The position numbers were made by a program, and so were the translations under genes. From Verrucomicrobiota bacterium (GTDB lineage Bacteria; Verrucomicrobiota; Verrucomicrobiia; Limisphaerales; UBA1319): a stretch of 64,000 bases of DNA. Under the pieces are notes generated by a model, which ran no database searches, was not told the DNA's origin, and saw only the letters and a list, made by a program, of their open reading frames with translations. The stretch covers positions 1 through 64,000 of the forward strand of contig JAKLFB010000004.1 in assembly GCA_022711435.1 (NCBI GenBank), written 5' to 3'. Below are positions 8,642-22,900 of the stretch, in pieces (position 1 is the first letter of the stretch; each line of letters starts with the position of its first letter).

Positions 8642-9054
8642 CACTTTTCGGGCATCAGCAAGGGAATGGGCTGGTTGCGATTGCGGCGATAGATGCGGAA
8701 GTCGGCATCGAGGGTTAGGACTATGCATTCGCGATGCAATTCGCTCAGACGGACCAGGGTGGCATCGGCAAGCGACATGGGAACACCGCGATACTTGCGC
8801 ATCAAGGACCGCAATGGACTGCATTCCTGGTTAAACTCAATGCCGATCTCGATCACACCGGCCTCGGCGAGCGCGAACAACTCATCCGCCTCGAAACCAT
8901 CCCTCGTGAGAAGAAATGCAGCCTCTGTCAGCACCGGTTCACTGGTCAGCAAGGGCCTGGGCAGAGCTCTTGCCTGGTCGCGCATCCACGGGTGTTCTGT
9001 GGTATCCGGATCAATCAATGCCACCAGCGGCCCGGTGTCCACGATGACAATCAT
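8641..9054 (-). CDS. PIN-domain ribonuclease toxin, VapC-like
   Basis: The 137-residue protein has the PIN fold acidic set: Asp6 in IVIVDTGPL, Glu44 in LTEAAF, Asp97 in SLADATL and Asp116/118 in LTLDADF. Such proteins cleave RNA with Mg2+ and are held inactive by a partner antitoxin. It begins four bases inside the upstream antitoxin gene (ATGA overlap, 9051-9054), the usual arrangement. Its stop overlaps the lyase start by one base, so the lyase may be translated from the same mRNA. Confidence 0.88.
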   Translation of the reverse strand: MIVIVDTGPLVALIDPDTTEHPWMRDQARALPRPLLTSEPVLTEAAFLLTRDGFEADELFALAEAGVIEIGIEFNQECSPLRSLMRKYRGVPMSLADATLVRLSELHRECIVLTLDADFRIYRRNRNQPIPLLMPEK

Positions 9055-9326
9055 TTGCCAAAGCCTTCCATGTGTCTCGGATTCGCAGCCAAATCATGCA
9101 CCCCTCGACCGCGCCGCCCCCAAGCGCGCTTCAAAATGGGAAGCGCATGGTCGTAAACCGACTCACCCGGCTTGAGTACGGGCAGGCTCCCCGAACCATC
9201 TCCCTGGGACAGCGAAGTCTCGATGCATTCCCGCATCACCGAAGACTTGGTGGTGCGCCGCGCGAGGCTTTCCTTTTCCAACCGCCTGAGCAGATGCTCC
9301 GGAAGCCGAAATGAGATTGTCGTCAT
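9051..9326 (-). CDS. Ribbon-helix-helix antitoxin
   Basis: The first 45 residues (MTTISFRLPEHLLRRLEKES...) form a typical RHH DNA-binding domain. The remaining tail (GDGSGSLPVLKPGESVYDHALP) is the likely toxin-binding segment. At 91 residues it matches the family length. A 13-base palindrome (9333-9345) seven bases upstream of the start is a good candidate for the autoregulatory operator. The gene is directly followed, with overlap, by the PIN toxin gene. Confidence 0.85.
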   Translation of the reverse strand: MTTISFRLPEHLLRRLEKESLARRTTKSSVMRECIETSLSQGDGSGSLPVLKPGESVYDHALPILKRAWGRRGRGVHDLAANPRHMEGFGK

Positions 9327-9332
9327 ATCCTC

Positions 9333-9345
9333 AGCGTAATACGCT
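9333..9345. promoter_or_regulatory. Candidate operator of the toxin-antitoxin operon
   Basis: AGCGTA-A-TACGCT is a perfect 6-bp inverted repeat around one central base. It sits just upstream of the antitoxin start, where RHH antitoxins bind to repress their own operon. Confidence 0.5.
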
Positions 9346-9376
9346 ATCTCATCGAGCGCAATACCTCAGCCTGCCT

Positions 9377-12300
9377 TCATCGGATCAGCACCACCCAATC
9401 CTCCTCCGGAGCCGAAGGCGGCGGGCCCAGTGCGATCCGGTTTCCGCCGCGGATCGGCTTGCGGCCGCCCTCGAACCGGCCAGTCCGCGGATTGAACCAG
9501 CGCTGCTCGGCATCTCCGGCAAGGCCGCTCAAGTCGAGCGTCCCGCTGGGCGCGCCTTTGGGCAGATAGACGGCATACACCTCGCCTCGTTTGGCGAACA
9601 CCTGCGGACCGAGCGGGACGGTCTTGCCCTCGCCGATGCCCAGCGGGATGGTAGCGCCGTCCGCGGCCAGCTCGTCTGCAGGGGCCATCTCCCAGAACGG
9701 CAGCTCCTCCATGAACTGGCGAGCGATGCGGACGTGGCGCCACAGGGCCGCCCGCTGGGGCGTCTTGAAGCTCTCCGTCTGGAGGAGATCATCCAGGATG
9801 AACTCGATCATCCCGCCCGAGAAATACGTGGGCCAGAGCTTCTCCTTCCGGTGTCCATCGGCATCGTCCACGGGCACGTAGGACGCGCTCTGGCCGCGAT
9901 CCAGGGTGAACTCGTCCAGGCTGATGGGCAGAGGACGGCCGGCTGCCGCCGTGGCGCTGCGGATCGCTTCGGTGATCTCATGGATCGGACGCTGGTTGAG
10001 CTGAATGGACGTCATCGAAAATCGGGGGTCCCCATACGTGAATCGCAGCTGCTCGACCGGATTGCCGGCGCTGTGGACGGTGATCGGATGCCCATAGGGA
10101 TCGATTGCCCGAAGATAGTCGGCGAAGGCGCGGATCCGATCAGGCCCGAAGTTGAACACGATGTCATATTCCTCGCAGAGATTCCATTGGAGCGCCAGGT
10201 GATGTCCGAAGCGCGCGACGATTTCGCGGTAATAGAGCTTGCGTTCGGAGCCGAGCTCGCCGTTGTCGAGCTCGCGCTTGTTCGGACCCTCGGCTTCGTT
10301 GAACACGAAATGCAGGAACAGCCCTTTCCGCTGGGCGTGGGCGAAGGCGATCTCCCACTGGCGCAGCTTGCCGATGTCGAAGTGGACATTGTCGTTGGTG
10401 GGGCTGCCTTTGGGATTGGGCGTGCCGGCCCACGGCCAGACATCTTGGCCGTCGCCGCCGATGTTCATCGTCAGAAAATAGATGCTGTTGGCCCCTGCCC
10501 GGCTCAAGTAGTTGAGCGCGCCGATCAGGCTGCGACCCCGGCCCCCGCCCCAGTCCGGATCGCCCGGCTCCCAATCCTCCTCGTGAGCGGCATAGCGATG
10601 GCTGGGCGGCGTCCGATTGAATCCGGCGTAGGCCAGGAGGTTTTCCGGCGAATCCGTGCCACCCCGAATCCAATACGGTCCATCCCGGAACTTCAGGTAA
10701 TGCTTCCCGACATATTCGAGCCGCCCCCATTTCAGATATCCGGGCGCGTTGGGATCCCTCGAGATCACGGCAAGCGTCCCGGACGCGCCATCGGGCGGCA
10801 GCGGTTTCCCGGCTGGGGCGTCAAGATTGATCGCCGCGCCTGGTGCGTTGCGAAAAGAAGCCCGGTATCGCCAGATTCCTTCTTCGTCGGCGGCGAATCG
10901 CACGCGCCAGACGTTGCCTCGAGGTCCGCCCATGCCATCTCCGTCGAAGAAGCCGGGGACATTGCAGGTCTGGCCCGACGGCCCGGTGAACACGACCTGG
11001 AGCCGATAGTCGAGAAACGGATTGGGCGAGCTTTGCGTCTCGTGGGCATGCGGGCCGGGGAAATCGAGCTCGATCGGATGCCATGCAGCCGCGCGCGGAA
11101 CCGGCGAGATGGGGATCAGGGATCGCTCGGCGATCAGGATGGGCGAGTCATAAACCGGTATGGCCTTGAACGCGGAGCCTGTCGGGGTCCGGATCCGGTT
11201 CGCGGCCGGGATGGCACGCACTTGGCCCTGCCGAAGATCCACCCAGACAGGATCGGCAAACGACACCGAATCGAACGTGAAATCCACGGTCGCGATCGCG
11301 TTCGTATCCGAGGGAATGGCGCCGCTGAACCAAGCGGTGACGATTGTCTGGCTGCCGCCCGCCTTGCAGTAGCCGAAGACGCGCACAGGTTGATTGGCTG
11401 AGGTCTTGTGCGTCAAGTTCGCGATCCGTTCGAGCGTCGAGTCGAATATCGCGGCAAGGTTCTGGACCGCGAAATAGGCCGGCTTGGCATAGGCGACAGA
11501 CTGGTCCGGATTGGCGCGAAGGAGGCCTTTGGTGTTCCAGGCGGTGGGATACTCGAGGTCGATGATTGTGAACACGCTCGAAGGGATATCATGGCCCAGG
11601 TCGCCCAACAGCCGCCGCAAATTCCATTTCGCCTGCGCGGTCTCGGTCCAAGGTTGCCCGCGCAACGCGCCAAACGTCGCGGCGGTCGAAGGGCAGCCGC
11701 TCTCGCCCTGGCGCAGCCCGATCGTATCCGAGTATTTCCGGATCGTGCGGCGCAAGCTCTCGTATGCAGCCTGAGCGGTGTCCGGATTTCGCGGGTAGCC
11801 GTGTGCGGTGATGGCGGTGACCAGATGCAGCCGCCCGGCCGTCTGAAGACGGCTGAGGAAACCATCCAAATAATTCGTCCCAAGACCGGCCAGCGCCAGC
11901 GCGAATATCTTCGAGCCGGCTTGGCGCGACCGAATCGTTTCGGCAGTCCGGACGTAGAACTCTGCGTAGTCCTCAACGTTTACACGGCCGCCATCCGGTT
12001 CGTTCCAGACCTCCCATTCGCTCACCCGGTCGCGGTAGCGGTCCACCAGGGCGCCCACCCAATTGTCCCAGGCCGCGAGGGCCGGGATCGAGCTGGGCAA
12101 GCCTGCGCCGAGATTCGTGCCTCCGCCGCCGTCGTAGATTGGGTTGCCGTAATTGAGTTCGAGCCACGGCTGAACCCCCTGGGCCAGCGAGCCGTCCACG
12201 GCCTCGTCCAGCCATGCCCAGTCGTACGCTCCTGGCATGCGCTCGCATTTTGCCCAGCCGCACTGGAACCGGATCCGCTTGATCCCGAGGGGGCCCAGCC

Positions 12301-12604
12301 AGTCCCGATAGCTCGCAAAGCGGGCAAAATCGCGATCGAGCGTCTCGCCGCCGACCGACCAGTTCGAGTCGGCGATCTCCCGCGCGTGCCGGGGCTGAAC
12401 AGTCCCCAGAAGCGGAAAATCCGGCCCTGGCAGGCTCGTGCCGTCGAAATCCGCCGCTGCGGCGGTGCGGCCAATCTCCAGCGCGATCAGCAAGGTCCCC
12501 ATTGCGATTGTCAATGCCGTCAAAGTGCATCGGATCTGCGAGTGATGCCATGGTCGGTCCGTTGACGCCAGGCGGCGCATATCATGAGATTTCACGCCCT
12601 TCAT
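9377..12604 (-). CDS. Secreted two-part glycoside-hydrolase-type protein
   Basis: Starting at the Met at 12604 the protein is 1075 residues long. A basic N-terminus and a hydrophobic stretch ending in RTAAAA (about residues 27-48) act as a signal. The first half is a TIM-barrel like GH39/GH5 enzymes, with the acid/base motif EWEVWNEPDG and QGESGCPS later as a nucleophile-like site. The second half is separate: a DUF5060-like beta-domain (HPIELDFPGP ... GIWRYRASF), then a second barrel resembling the DUF4038/apiosidase-like group (RFSMTSIQLNQ, LPISLDEFTLDRG). It ends in a collagen-binding-2-like sandwich (RWFNPRTGRFEGG ... EDWVVLI). I infer a two-enzyme polysaccharide degrader; the substrate is unknown. 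Alternative starts at 12583 and 12745 are possible. Confidence 0.75.
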   Translation of the reverse strand: MKGVKSHDMRRLASTDRPWHHSQIRCTLTALTIAMGTLLIALEIGRTAAAADFDGTSLPGPDFPLLGTVQPRHAREIADSNWSVGGETLDRDFARFASYRDWLGPLGIKRIRFQCGWAKCERMPGAYDWAWLDEAVDGSLAQGVQPWLELNYGNPIYDGGGGTNLGAGLPSSIPALAAWDNWVGALVDRYRDRVSEWEVWNEPDGGRVNVEDYAEFYVRTAETIRSRQAGSKIFALALAGLGTNYLDGFLSRLQTAGRLHLVTAITAHGYPRNPDTAQAAYESLRRTIRKYSDTIGLRQGESGCPSTAATFGALRGQPWTETAQAKWNLRRLLGDLGHDIPSSVFTIIDLEYPTAWNTKGLLRANPDQSVAYAKPAYFAVQNLAAIFDSTLERIANLTHKTSANQPVRVFGYCKAGGSQTIVTAWFSGAIPSDTNAIATVDFTFDSVSFADPVWVDLRQGQVRAIPAANRIRTPTGSAFKAIPVYDSPILIAERSLIPISPVPRAAAWHPIELDFPGPHAHETQSSPNPFLDYRLQVVFTGPSGQTCNVPGFFDGDGMGGPRGNVWRVRFAADEEGIWRYRASFRNAPGAAINLDAPAGKPLPPDGASGTLAVISRDPNAPGYLKWGRLEYVGKHYLKFRDGPYWIRGGTDSPENLLAYAGFNRTPPSHRYAAHEEDWEPGDPDWGGGRGRSLIGALNYLSRAGANSIYFLTMNIGGDGQDVWPWAGTPNPKGSPTNDNVHFDIGKLRQWEIAFAHAQRKGLFLHFVFNEAEGPNKRELDNGELGSERKLYYREIVARFGHHLALQWNLCEEYDIVFNFGPDRIRAFADYLRAIDPYGHPITVHSAGNPVEQLRFTYGDPRFSMTSIQLNQRPIHEITEAIRSATAAAGRPLPISLDEFTLDRGQSASYVPVDDADGHRKEKLWPTYFSGGMIEFILDDLLQTESFKTPQRAALWRHVRIARQFMEELPFWEMAPADELAADGATIPLGIGEGKTVPLGPQVFAKRGEVYAVYLPKGAPSGTLDLSGLAGDAEQRWFNPRTGRFEGGRKPIRGGNRIALGPPPSAPEEDWVVLIR

Positions 12605-12743
12605 CCTAGCCGCTAGCGTCCCCAGTTCAATGCCTGGAATCCGGCTTGAAGCGCATTGCGGCGCATGCATAACCCAGGGGTGACATCTTGTGCTGCCATT
12701 TGCTCTTCTGGTTTTTCGATTCAACCGCATTATACTTCCAGTC
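12605..12743. promoter_or_regulatory. Divergent intergenic region
   Basis: This 139-base gap drives the hydrolase gene leftward and the ATPase gene rightward. A good -10-like TATACT lies at 12731-12736, only seven bases from the ATPase ATG at 12744. If it is used, the ATPase mRNA would be nearly leaderless. No good -35 is spaced correctly, so confidence is low. Confidence 0.3.
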
Positions 12744-15458
<2,715 letters not shown>

Positions 15459-15497
15459 GGATACGCGCCGATGCCCCTGCCGGGATCCTCCCCCCGC

Positions 15498-15529
15498 GCG
15501 GCCGGCCGCGGCACTGCCCGATGCGGGCA
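15498..15529. repeat. GC-rich inverted repeats between convergent genes
   Basis: A perfect 12-base palindrome GCGGCCGGCCGC (15498-15509) is followed by a hairpin TGCCCG-ATG-CGGGCA (15515-15529). They sit between the converging ATPase and GspE-like genes. There is no T-run, so a role as a bidirectional terminator is only possible. Confidence 0.35.
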
Positions 15530-15567
15530 ACGCGCTCAATGCCCGGAGATTGAGCCGCACGGATGAG

Positions 15568-16878
15568 TCAAGCGACCGTCCGGGTTGCGCCCGGCGTGTA
15601 GAAGCCGAAGCCGCCGACGGCCTGCATTTCGGCCAGCGTGGTGATGCCCTCGGTGACCTTGCCCAGATCGTCCTCGAGCAACGTGGACATTCCCTGCTTG
15701 CGGAGCCTGCGGCGCAGGGTGTGCTCGTCCGCATGCTGGAGGATGAGATCGGCATCCTCCTCGTGCAACCGCCAAACCTCGAAGACGCCCACCCGGCCCC
15801 GATAACCGGTCATGCTGCATTCAGGGCAGCCCGCAGCGTGCCATGTTTTCTTGGGAATGGGCTGCTGGAGCGTCTCCAGCCATTTGATTTCCGGCGCCGT
15901 AGGCGCCTGCTGCTTGCGGCATTTGAGGCAGAGCCGCCGCACCAGCCGCTGCGCAACGATGAGGTCCACCGCCGCCGCAATCTCGAAATCCTCCAGCCCG
16001 TAGTTGCGCAAGGCCGTGATGGTGGCGACCGCGTCGCGGGCATGCAGGCTGCTCAGAAAGACATGCCCGGTGTCCGCGATATCCAGGGCCACGCGCGCCG
16101 ATGCCGAGTCGCGCATCTCGCCCATGAGGATGACGTCCGGATCCAGCCGCAGCAGCCCCTTGGCGCCTTCGGCAAACGTGAGCCCCTGTCTCGGATTGAC
16201 CTGAATCTGTGTGATCCCGTCAAGGATGCACTCGACGGGGTCCTCCAATGTGACAATCGCCTTGTTATCGGGGCGCAGCTCGTGGAGGAGCGCGTAGAGG
16301 GTGGTTGTCTTGCCGCTGCCGGTCGGGCCGCTGAGCAGGATCATGCCGCGCGCATCTCGCGTGGCCTGCCGCACCAGGTCGAAGTCCGGCTGGCTCAGCC
16401 CCAGCTGATCCAGCCGAATCCAATTCCATTCGGTCTCGAGGATCCGCAGGGTGAGCTTCTCGCCAGCGACGGTCGGAGCGGCGCTCACGCGCACGGCCGA
16501 GAGCCGGTTCCCGATTTTGACTTCCGCCCGGCCATCCTGCGGGATCCGCGACACGGCCGGCTCGAGCCCGGCCAGGCTCTTGCAGGCGCGTGCGATGCGT
16601 CGGCCGTCCCCTTCCTTCAAAGCAATCGTGTCGATGACCACGCCATCGATCCGGAACCGGACCTGGAAACCGCCTCGGTATGGATCGAGATGAATATCCG
16701 AGGCGCGCTCGCGCGATGCATCCTCCAGCAGCGCTTGCACCAGCGATATCGTGCGGGTGCTCTCCTCCGTCCCTCCTGGCTCCTCCAGGCACTTTTCAAG
16801 CAACCTCGACAGAAGGGGCTGTTCCCCGTGGGGGAGAGCCGGTGAGACATCCGCCGGTTTGCGCGATGAGGCAGTCAT
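15568..16878 (-). CDS. Short GspE/PilB-like secretion ATPase
   Basis: The 436-residue ATPase has Walker A GPTGSGKT (184-191), an Asp box (TLEDPVE, about 210-216), a Walker B region (DPDVILMGEMRD, about 246-257), a His box (GHVFLSSLHA) and the tetracysteine zinc site (Cys317, Cys320, Cys351, Cys354). It lacks the usual N-terminal GspE domain, so it is 100-130 residues short. MGEMRD replaces the usual VGEIRD. Such ATPases drive pseudopilus or pilus assembly at the inner membrane. It lies 38 bases downstream of the giant lamin-tail protein gene and follows a pseudopilin gene in the same direction. Confidence 0.9.
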   Translation of the reverse strand: MTASSRKPADVSPALPHGEQPLLSRLLEKCLEEPGGTEESTRTISLVQALLEDASRERASDIHLDPYRGGFQVRFRIDGVVIDTIALKEGDGRRIARACKSLAGLEPAVSRIPQDGRAEVKIGNRLSAVRVSAAPTVAGEKLTLRILETEWNWIRLDQLGLSQPDFDLVRQATRDARGMILLSGPTGSGKTTTLYALLHELRPDNKAIVTLEDPVECILDGITQIQVNPRQGLTFAEGAKGLLRLDPDVILMGEMRDSASARVALDIADTGHVFLSSLHARDAVATITALRNYGLEDFEIAAAVDLIVAQRLVRRLCLKCRKQQAPTAPEIKWLETLQQPIPKKTWHAAGCPECSMTGYRGRVGVFEVWRLHEEDADLILQHADEHTLRRRLRKQGMSTLLEDDLGKVTEGITTLAEMQAVGGFGFYTPGATRTVA

Positions 16879-16916
16879 ATTGAGTATCGAGCGGGCGGCA
16901 GTTTGCGTGGGAAGAG

Positions 16917-19900
16917 CTATTCGATCAAGACGATCCGGTAGAATCGCTGGCTGCCATTCGGCGCGTCATCGACGAACGTCGCCTCCTCGGAGATGGCGAA
17001 CCATGAGGGTTCCAGCGGCGTCCATGCCGGCGCGCTCAAATCGTCCGTAAACTCGATGCAATAGGTGTGGCCGGGAGACGTAGGAACAGTGAGACGAACC
17101 GCGCCATCCGGTCCCTGCTCGAAGCCGCTCACCACGGGCGGCACGATCGCAGGCGGGATGACATTGGGCTGGCCGGGAGTGGGAATGGGCATTGAAAGCC
17201 GCAGAATCTGGCCGTCCGGGTAGAGTCCTTCGGACACGTTGGCCGTCTGCGATTCGAACACGATCGCATCGATCGCCGATCCATCAGGGGCAAACAGCCC
17301 GATCGCTTCGCCATCCTTGTCGAGCTTGAAGTCGACGTGCAAATCGGGGCCCCCGGCCGAGCTGGCCCCTGGCTCGCCGTCCGCCCAAACCAGCAGGAAT
17401 CCCCGGGCCGGCATCCGGCAGCCGGCCGGTATCCGATACTGAAACGGATTGCCCAGATCGTCGGTCAAATAATACCCGGCCAGCTCCGCCGGTTCGCCGG
17501 CGGGATTGTAAAGCTCGAACCAATCGTCGAACCTTCCTGTTCGCGGGTTCAAGGCGAACGCGGTGTTCTCGGCCATCCACTCGTTGATGCGCACGTCGAT
17601 CGGCGGCATGGCGTCGCTGTTGACATCTCCCGGAGTGGCCCGATACATCGCGCGGCGGTAGAACGGCTGGCCGTCGGGCACGTCGCCGTAGCTGCTGTTG
17701 GCCGCCAGGTTCGTGTAGGTCAGGTAATCAACGATCTGAACCGTGTTGCCGATGAGGCGGGACAGAGCGATCTGGCCGGCGCTGGACGAGAGGCGGAAGC
17801 CGGCATGGAACGCGTTGGGGGCAGTTTGATGAGTCTGGCCGTCGCACCACACCACCATAAACGCGCCGGGGTCGAGGAGTGCGTTCGATGGAAAGGCCCA
17901 TTGGGCGAGGTTGGTGTAGCTGCGGCTCAGGAAGAAGTTTTCCAGGCTGATCCCGTTCGTGCCTGCGTTGTAAAGCTCGATCCACGGCTCCCGCTCGCCT
18001 GCGTTATCGGCCGGGCCGGTCAGGTTCTCGGGCTGGGCTTCGTTCAGCCAGATGAGCGGAAACGCGGGCAGCGCGGCGGACACCGAGTTCGGAGAGCCGG
18101 GTGTCGCAAGAGCGCTGCCGGAAGGGAGGGCTGCTGATGGATCGAGCGTGGCGTCCACACCATACCCGGATAGCCGGAGCGTCAGGGGGCCGCCCTGGCC
18201 GGTCGGCAGATACCAGAAGCTCAACGCGCACGGCTGGCCCGTTACCAGCGAGGGCGAAATGGTTTGATACATCGAGTTGCCGCTGCCGGAGCCGCCCGCG
18301 GCGGCGACGAGGCGCAGGCTCGAGCTGCCGGAACGCTTCACGGCTGTGCTCAGCGCCGATTCCGCGAAGTTGGCTGTCAGCGTCCAGGATCCGGAAAGCG
18401 CGGACTCGAAACCGCCGTTGGCGAGGATGTTGGGGCCTGTGTCAGGCGTCGATCCTGCGACGAATCGGACATCGTCGATGTAGATGCTCCCGGGATTCTG
18501 GAGGTAGATGTAGAACCTCGAGCTCGTCGCGGTGCCGTTCGTCCAGAAATAGGCCCAGGCCGGTTCGGCGGGCAGATTGGTGGCGACAATGGACCAGTTG
18601 GCGGCGCGGCTGTTGTCCTGGGAGGCATCCCGCAGCTGCAGCGAAGATCCTGGGACCGGCGCGGGCCAGGGCGCCGCGGCCTCATACCGCACACGGTCGA
18701 TCACACGCTCCGGCCCGGACGCCGCGACCGGTTCGAGCAGGCTCAGCGTCTCGCCGTCCTGCTGGAGATGGCCGTCGTATTGGTCGAACACGGCCATATT
18801 CCGTCCGTAAGCCATGTTGAACGCAGTGCGATCCTTGGCGAGGACGAGGAAGGACTGCGGCCCGATGAATGTGCCGCCCGGGAACCGGTAGGCCAGGCCG
18901 TTCAGTTCGCATCCGGACAGGTCATGGGCTCGACTGCTCGATCGGTTGTACAGCTCGACGAATTCTGCATCCGGCATCATCGGATCGAACATGATCTCGT
19001 GAATGACCACATCGCCGGCCGGGGAGGCGGCCGGGCCGCTGTAAGCCACGGACACGCTCTGGCTGGCGCCGGGGAGCGGCTGGCCCCGCCCGTCTCGGCC
19101 CTCGACCAAGAACTCGTTCGTGCCCGGGCGCAGGGGAACCTGGGCGGCCCATCCCGTCACGCTCGGCCATGTGACATTCCACTCGACACCATTGATCCAG
19201 ATCGTTCGGACGCCGACGGGCGCTGTGCCAGTCATCAGCCCGGCGCCGTTGGACACGGGGACGGACGTGTGGACAGCGAACGGGGCCGCGACCGCCGCCA
19301 GCTGGGATTGGAGAAACGCCCGGCGATCGCTGAACCACTGCTTCACCGCCGTGGGAGGGGTCAGCGCCTGCCGGTCGCACCACGCAATCCCGTTGGCGAT
19401 CAGGGAACGGTATTTGGCGTCCATGAGCGGATTGCAGTTTGCCGCATCGAGCGGGCCATGGACGGCGTCCTCGACCGCGCGCCAGAAGGCCCGCGCAAAG
19501 GGCGGAAAGGCGTACATCGCCGAAATGGTGGGATCTTCGGACTCGAAGAGCGGGGCCGAGCTTGCGGCGTAGTCGGCCCGGTGCAGCATGGCGGCCAGCA
19601 TCAGCCAATCGAGATCGAACATGTAGAGCTGCCATCGGCCTCGATCGGGCCGGTAGGCATACATGTTCTTGCCGATCTTGTGGCCGTAAGCGTCGAAGTT
19701 CACGATGATGTGCTCGACCGCAAAGATCCGCATCCACTGCTCGACATCCACCTGTCCAAAAGTGGAGGACGTGTAGGGCTCGGGGGCGGTCGAGTTGAGG
19801 GCGTCCACCAGCGCGAACAGGTTCGTGAAGTCGTTCGCGCGATCGGCAGCGCGCGGCAGGAATGTCCAGCGGTAGCGCTCGCGTTTCTTGGCGCCGCCGA

Positions 19901-22900
19901 TGGTGGTGAAGTCCTGGAGCCGGGGCTGCGGGTCGGCGACGAGGCCGCCGCTGTCGTTGAACTCGAACGCGCGATCGATCTTGAACAGCTGGCCGTCCGG
20001 ATCGCCGGGCGACCACGCATCGACGAATCTCCCGGAGGGCTGGATCACTGCCTCGAATGCGACCTGGCGCGCGTCGTCGGTGACGCCATTCACATGCAGC
20101 CGGATCGTGTAGCGGTGGCTGTAGGGAAGGTTCAGCCGGTCGGCGATCCAGTAGCCCATCTGCTCTTGCATGGCGGTGGTCTCGTTGCCATGCCCGCCGG
20201 GCCAGTCCAGCACGAGGTCCGTGTCGCCCAGGAACCGGTCGTCTTCCGGAAAGCTGATGCTGTAGCCGCAGCGGCTGCTGGCCGGGCCGCTATAGCCGGG
20301 GGCGATATACGGGCTCCCCGCATACAGGGCCTGCGCGTTGTAGATCGCCCGGCTGTTCCCGAGCACAAAGGTGACGTCCAGCGGCGTGTTATCCAGCTTG
20401 TGCCGGCTGGTCCATTTGTTGAGGGTGGCCTGCGTCATCCAGAGACGGTAGACAGGCAGGTTGCCCGTGGGCTGGGCCTCGCCAACCTGGACCAGGCACT
20501 CGCGAGCCGGCGCATCGGCCGGCAAGACGGCCGTTGCCGGCACGCTGTTGGAGTCCGTCGCCTGCACGCAGAACGCCACGGTCGCGCCCGCTGCCTGCCC
20601 CGGGATCGTGGCGGTGTAGATCCCATCCCCCGGGATGGCGTCCCCGCCGGCGCCGGCGTCATTCATCCCGATGGAGGAATACGCGGAGGCGGGATCGACC
20701 CGGCATTTCAGGGTGACCGAGGCCAGGCCATCCGGATCCTGGGCGCGCGCCGTCACCAGGATCGGCTGGGCCGCAGCCGGCAAGAGTGGCGAATGCTTCA
20801 CCTCGGTGATGGCCGGCGGGCCGTTGGCGGCGAAGCGGCTGTTGCGCGCGCCCGGCGTGCCCGGGCCGATGGGCAACACCATCTCGGCAGCGCACTCGAG
20901 CCAGTTGCCGCGCAGCCGGAGCAGAATCTCGGGATGTCCCTTGAGCCACCGAACGCTGGCCCGGATCGCGACGTTCGTCGTCCCGGAAGCCAGCGCCGAG
21001 GTGAGCGGCGTGCGGACGCGATTGACCTGGTTGTCGCCTCGATCCAGCGCGCGGATGCGATAGGACCGGAGGCTGTTGAAGCCCTCGGCGGTCTCGATGC
21101 CCGACATCGACTCGGCGCCCTCGGCCACCCAGCCGCTGGCGCCGGCTTCGAACGTCGAGTTCGCAATCAGATTGGCGCCGGACGGCCCGAGGACCTCGAC
21201 GTTGTCCACCAGGCATTCCCCGGCGCCCAGGAGCAGGACCTGGAGCTGGTCGGCCGATACGTTGCCGTTGTCGATCCGTCCGGCGGCCGAGATGGACGCC
21301 CAGGGCGCCTTGCGCGTCTCGTCGCTATCCGCCCAGTGCGAGGGCGATCGATGATGGGTGCGGGGATCGATCAGCTCGAGGCTGCTGCCCCCGCCATCGG
21401 CCCATCGCGGCCAGCGCCCGCCTGTGCCATAGGCGACCTCGTCCACGGCAACCCGAATCCGGTTCGTGACCGTCTCCCCGATGTCGCTGGTCCGGATCAA
21501 AAGATCGGCTTTGGACAGCACCAGGCGCTCGCCGCGGCCGGACAGCTTTCCCGTGAAGTCGCCGATCGTGTTGGCTGCGTTGAGCGCCGGGTATTGGGAC
21601 CGCAATCGAGCCGCGCTCCGGGCGACGACGATGTATGCGCCCGGCTCGATGACGACATGCTCCGGGAATACGAAGCTGACCGCGCCGCTCAATGTCCAGC
21701 CGCCCAGGTTCACCGCGTTGGCGCCGCTGTTGAACAGCTCGATATACTGGCCGTCGTCGTCCCCGGAGATCGGATGGTACATGATCTCGTTGATCGCCAC
21801 GTCATGGACCCGAGGAGGGGCATTCGCGGCGCCCGGCGTCCAAACCGCCAGCCGAAAGAGCTCCTTCGAGCCGTCGGGCGAGCGCCCCGTCGCCACTCCC
21901 GATTCCTGGCCATCGAAGCGGACGGCGTCCAGAACCCGCGTCCCGGCGGCATTCTTCAAAACGATTGTCTCCCCGGCCGCATCGAGTGCGAATCCCAGAT
22001 CGGTCTCAGAGAAGCAAAGAAAACCGCGGGGCGGAATGACTGTGCCGGCCGGGATGACGAACCGGTTCGCGGACGGATCGTCGGTGAGAACGCAGCCGGA
22101 GAGATCCACCGCCTGGGCGCCATGATTGTAGAGCTCGATGGAATCCCGATCGGGCGGATCGGTCCGCGCCAGGAACTCGTTGATAAGGACGGTGCGCGCC
22201 GGGTCCGGCTCCCAGGGATCGATCCGGCCAGGGGAGCCGCCGATCGAATCGCTCGGCCCCCACGCGAGCGGGTTCCCTTCGCCCAGCGACGGCCGCTTCA
22301 GCGCGAGCGAGTGGCCTGCGCCATCCGCCGCGACCGGCCAGGGATCACGATCCGCGTATTCGACCTCGAGGAACAGGCCGCCCGCCTGGTTCCGGAACGT
22401 CACGACACCCTCGCTGTTGGGCAGGCTGCCCGTGAACGGTCCCAGCACCGCGTCGATTCCATACGCGCTCCGGAAATCGGCGGGCGATCCCGCCACCACC
22501 AGGAACCCCCCGCCCGGTATCGCACTCCCCGGCGGGAACGTGTAGCGGATGCTTCCGCCCAACTCGCAGCCGCTCAAGTCCTCCGGCTCGGCGCGCGAGT
22601 TGAAGATCTCGACATACTCGAGCCGGTCGTCGGCCGGATGGTACATGATCTCCGAAATGACCAGGCTGGTGAGGCGGCTGCACTGGCCCAGCGCCTCGAT
22701 GTCGGGTAGCCCCGCAACCGATCCGTTGGTGACGGCCGAAAAATCGCGGAACGCCGCCGTTGCCGTCCGATTCGAGTCGTGGCTCGAGACCCCGAAGCCG
22801 AAATAGACGGTGGGCGGCAGCGCTGCATTGACGGCGCCGAGCAGCACCCACCCCGAGCCGTCGAAGCCTGCGAAACCCGAGAAGGCGTCTCCCTGCCGCC

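Noticed and set aside
18264..22709. Very long open frame antisense to the lamin-tail protein gene
   Set aside because: The sense strand has clear lamin-tail and CotH domains. The antisense product is rich in Arg, Gly and Pro with no domain, as expected for a GC-rich shadow.
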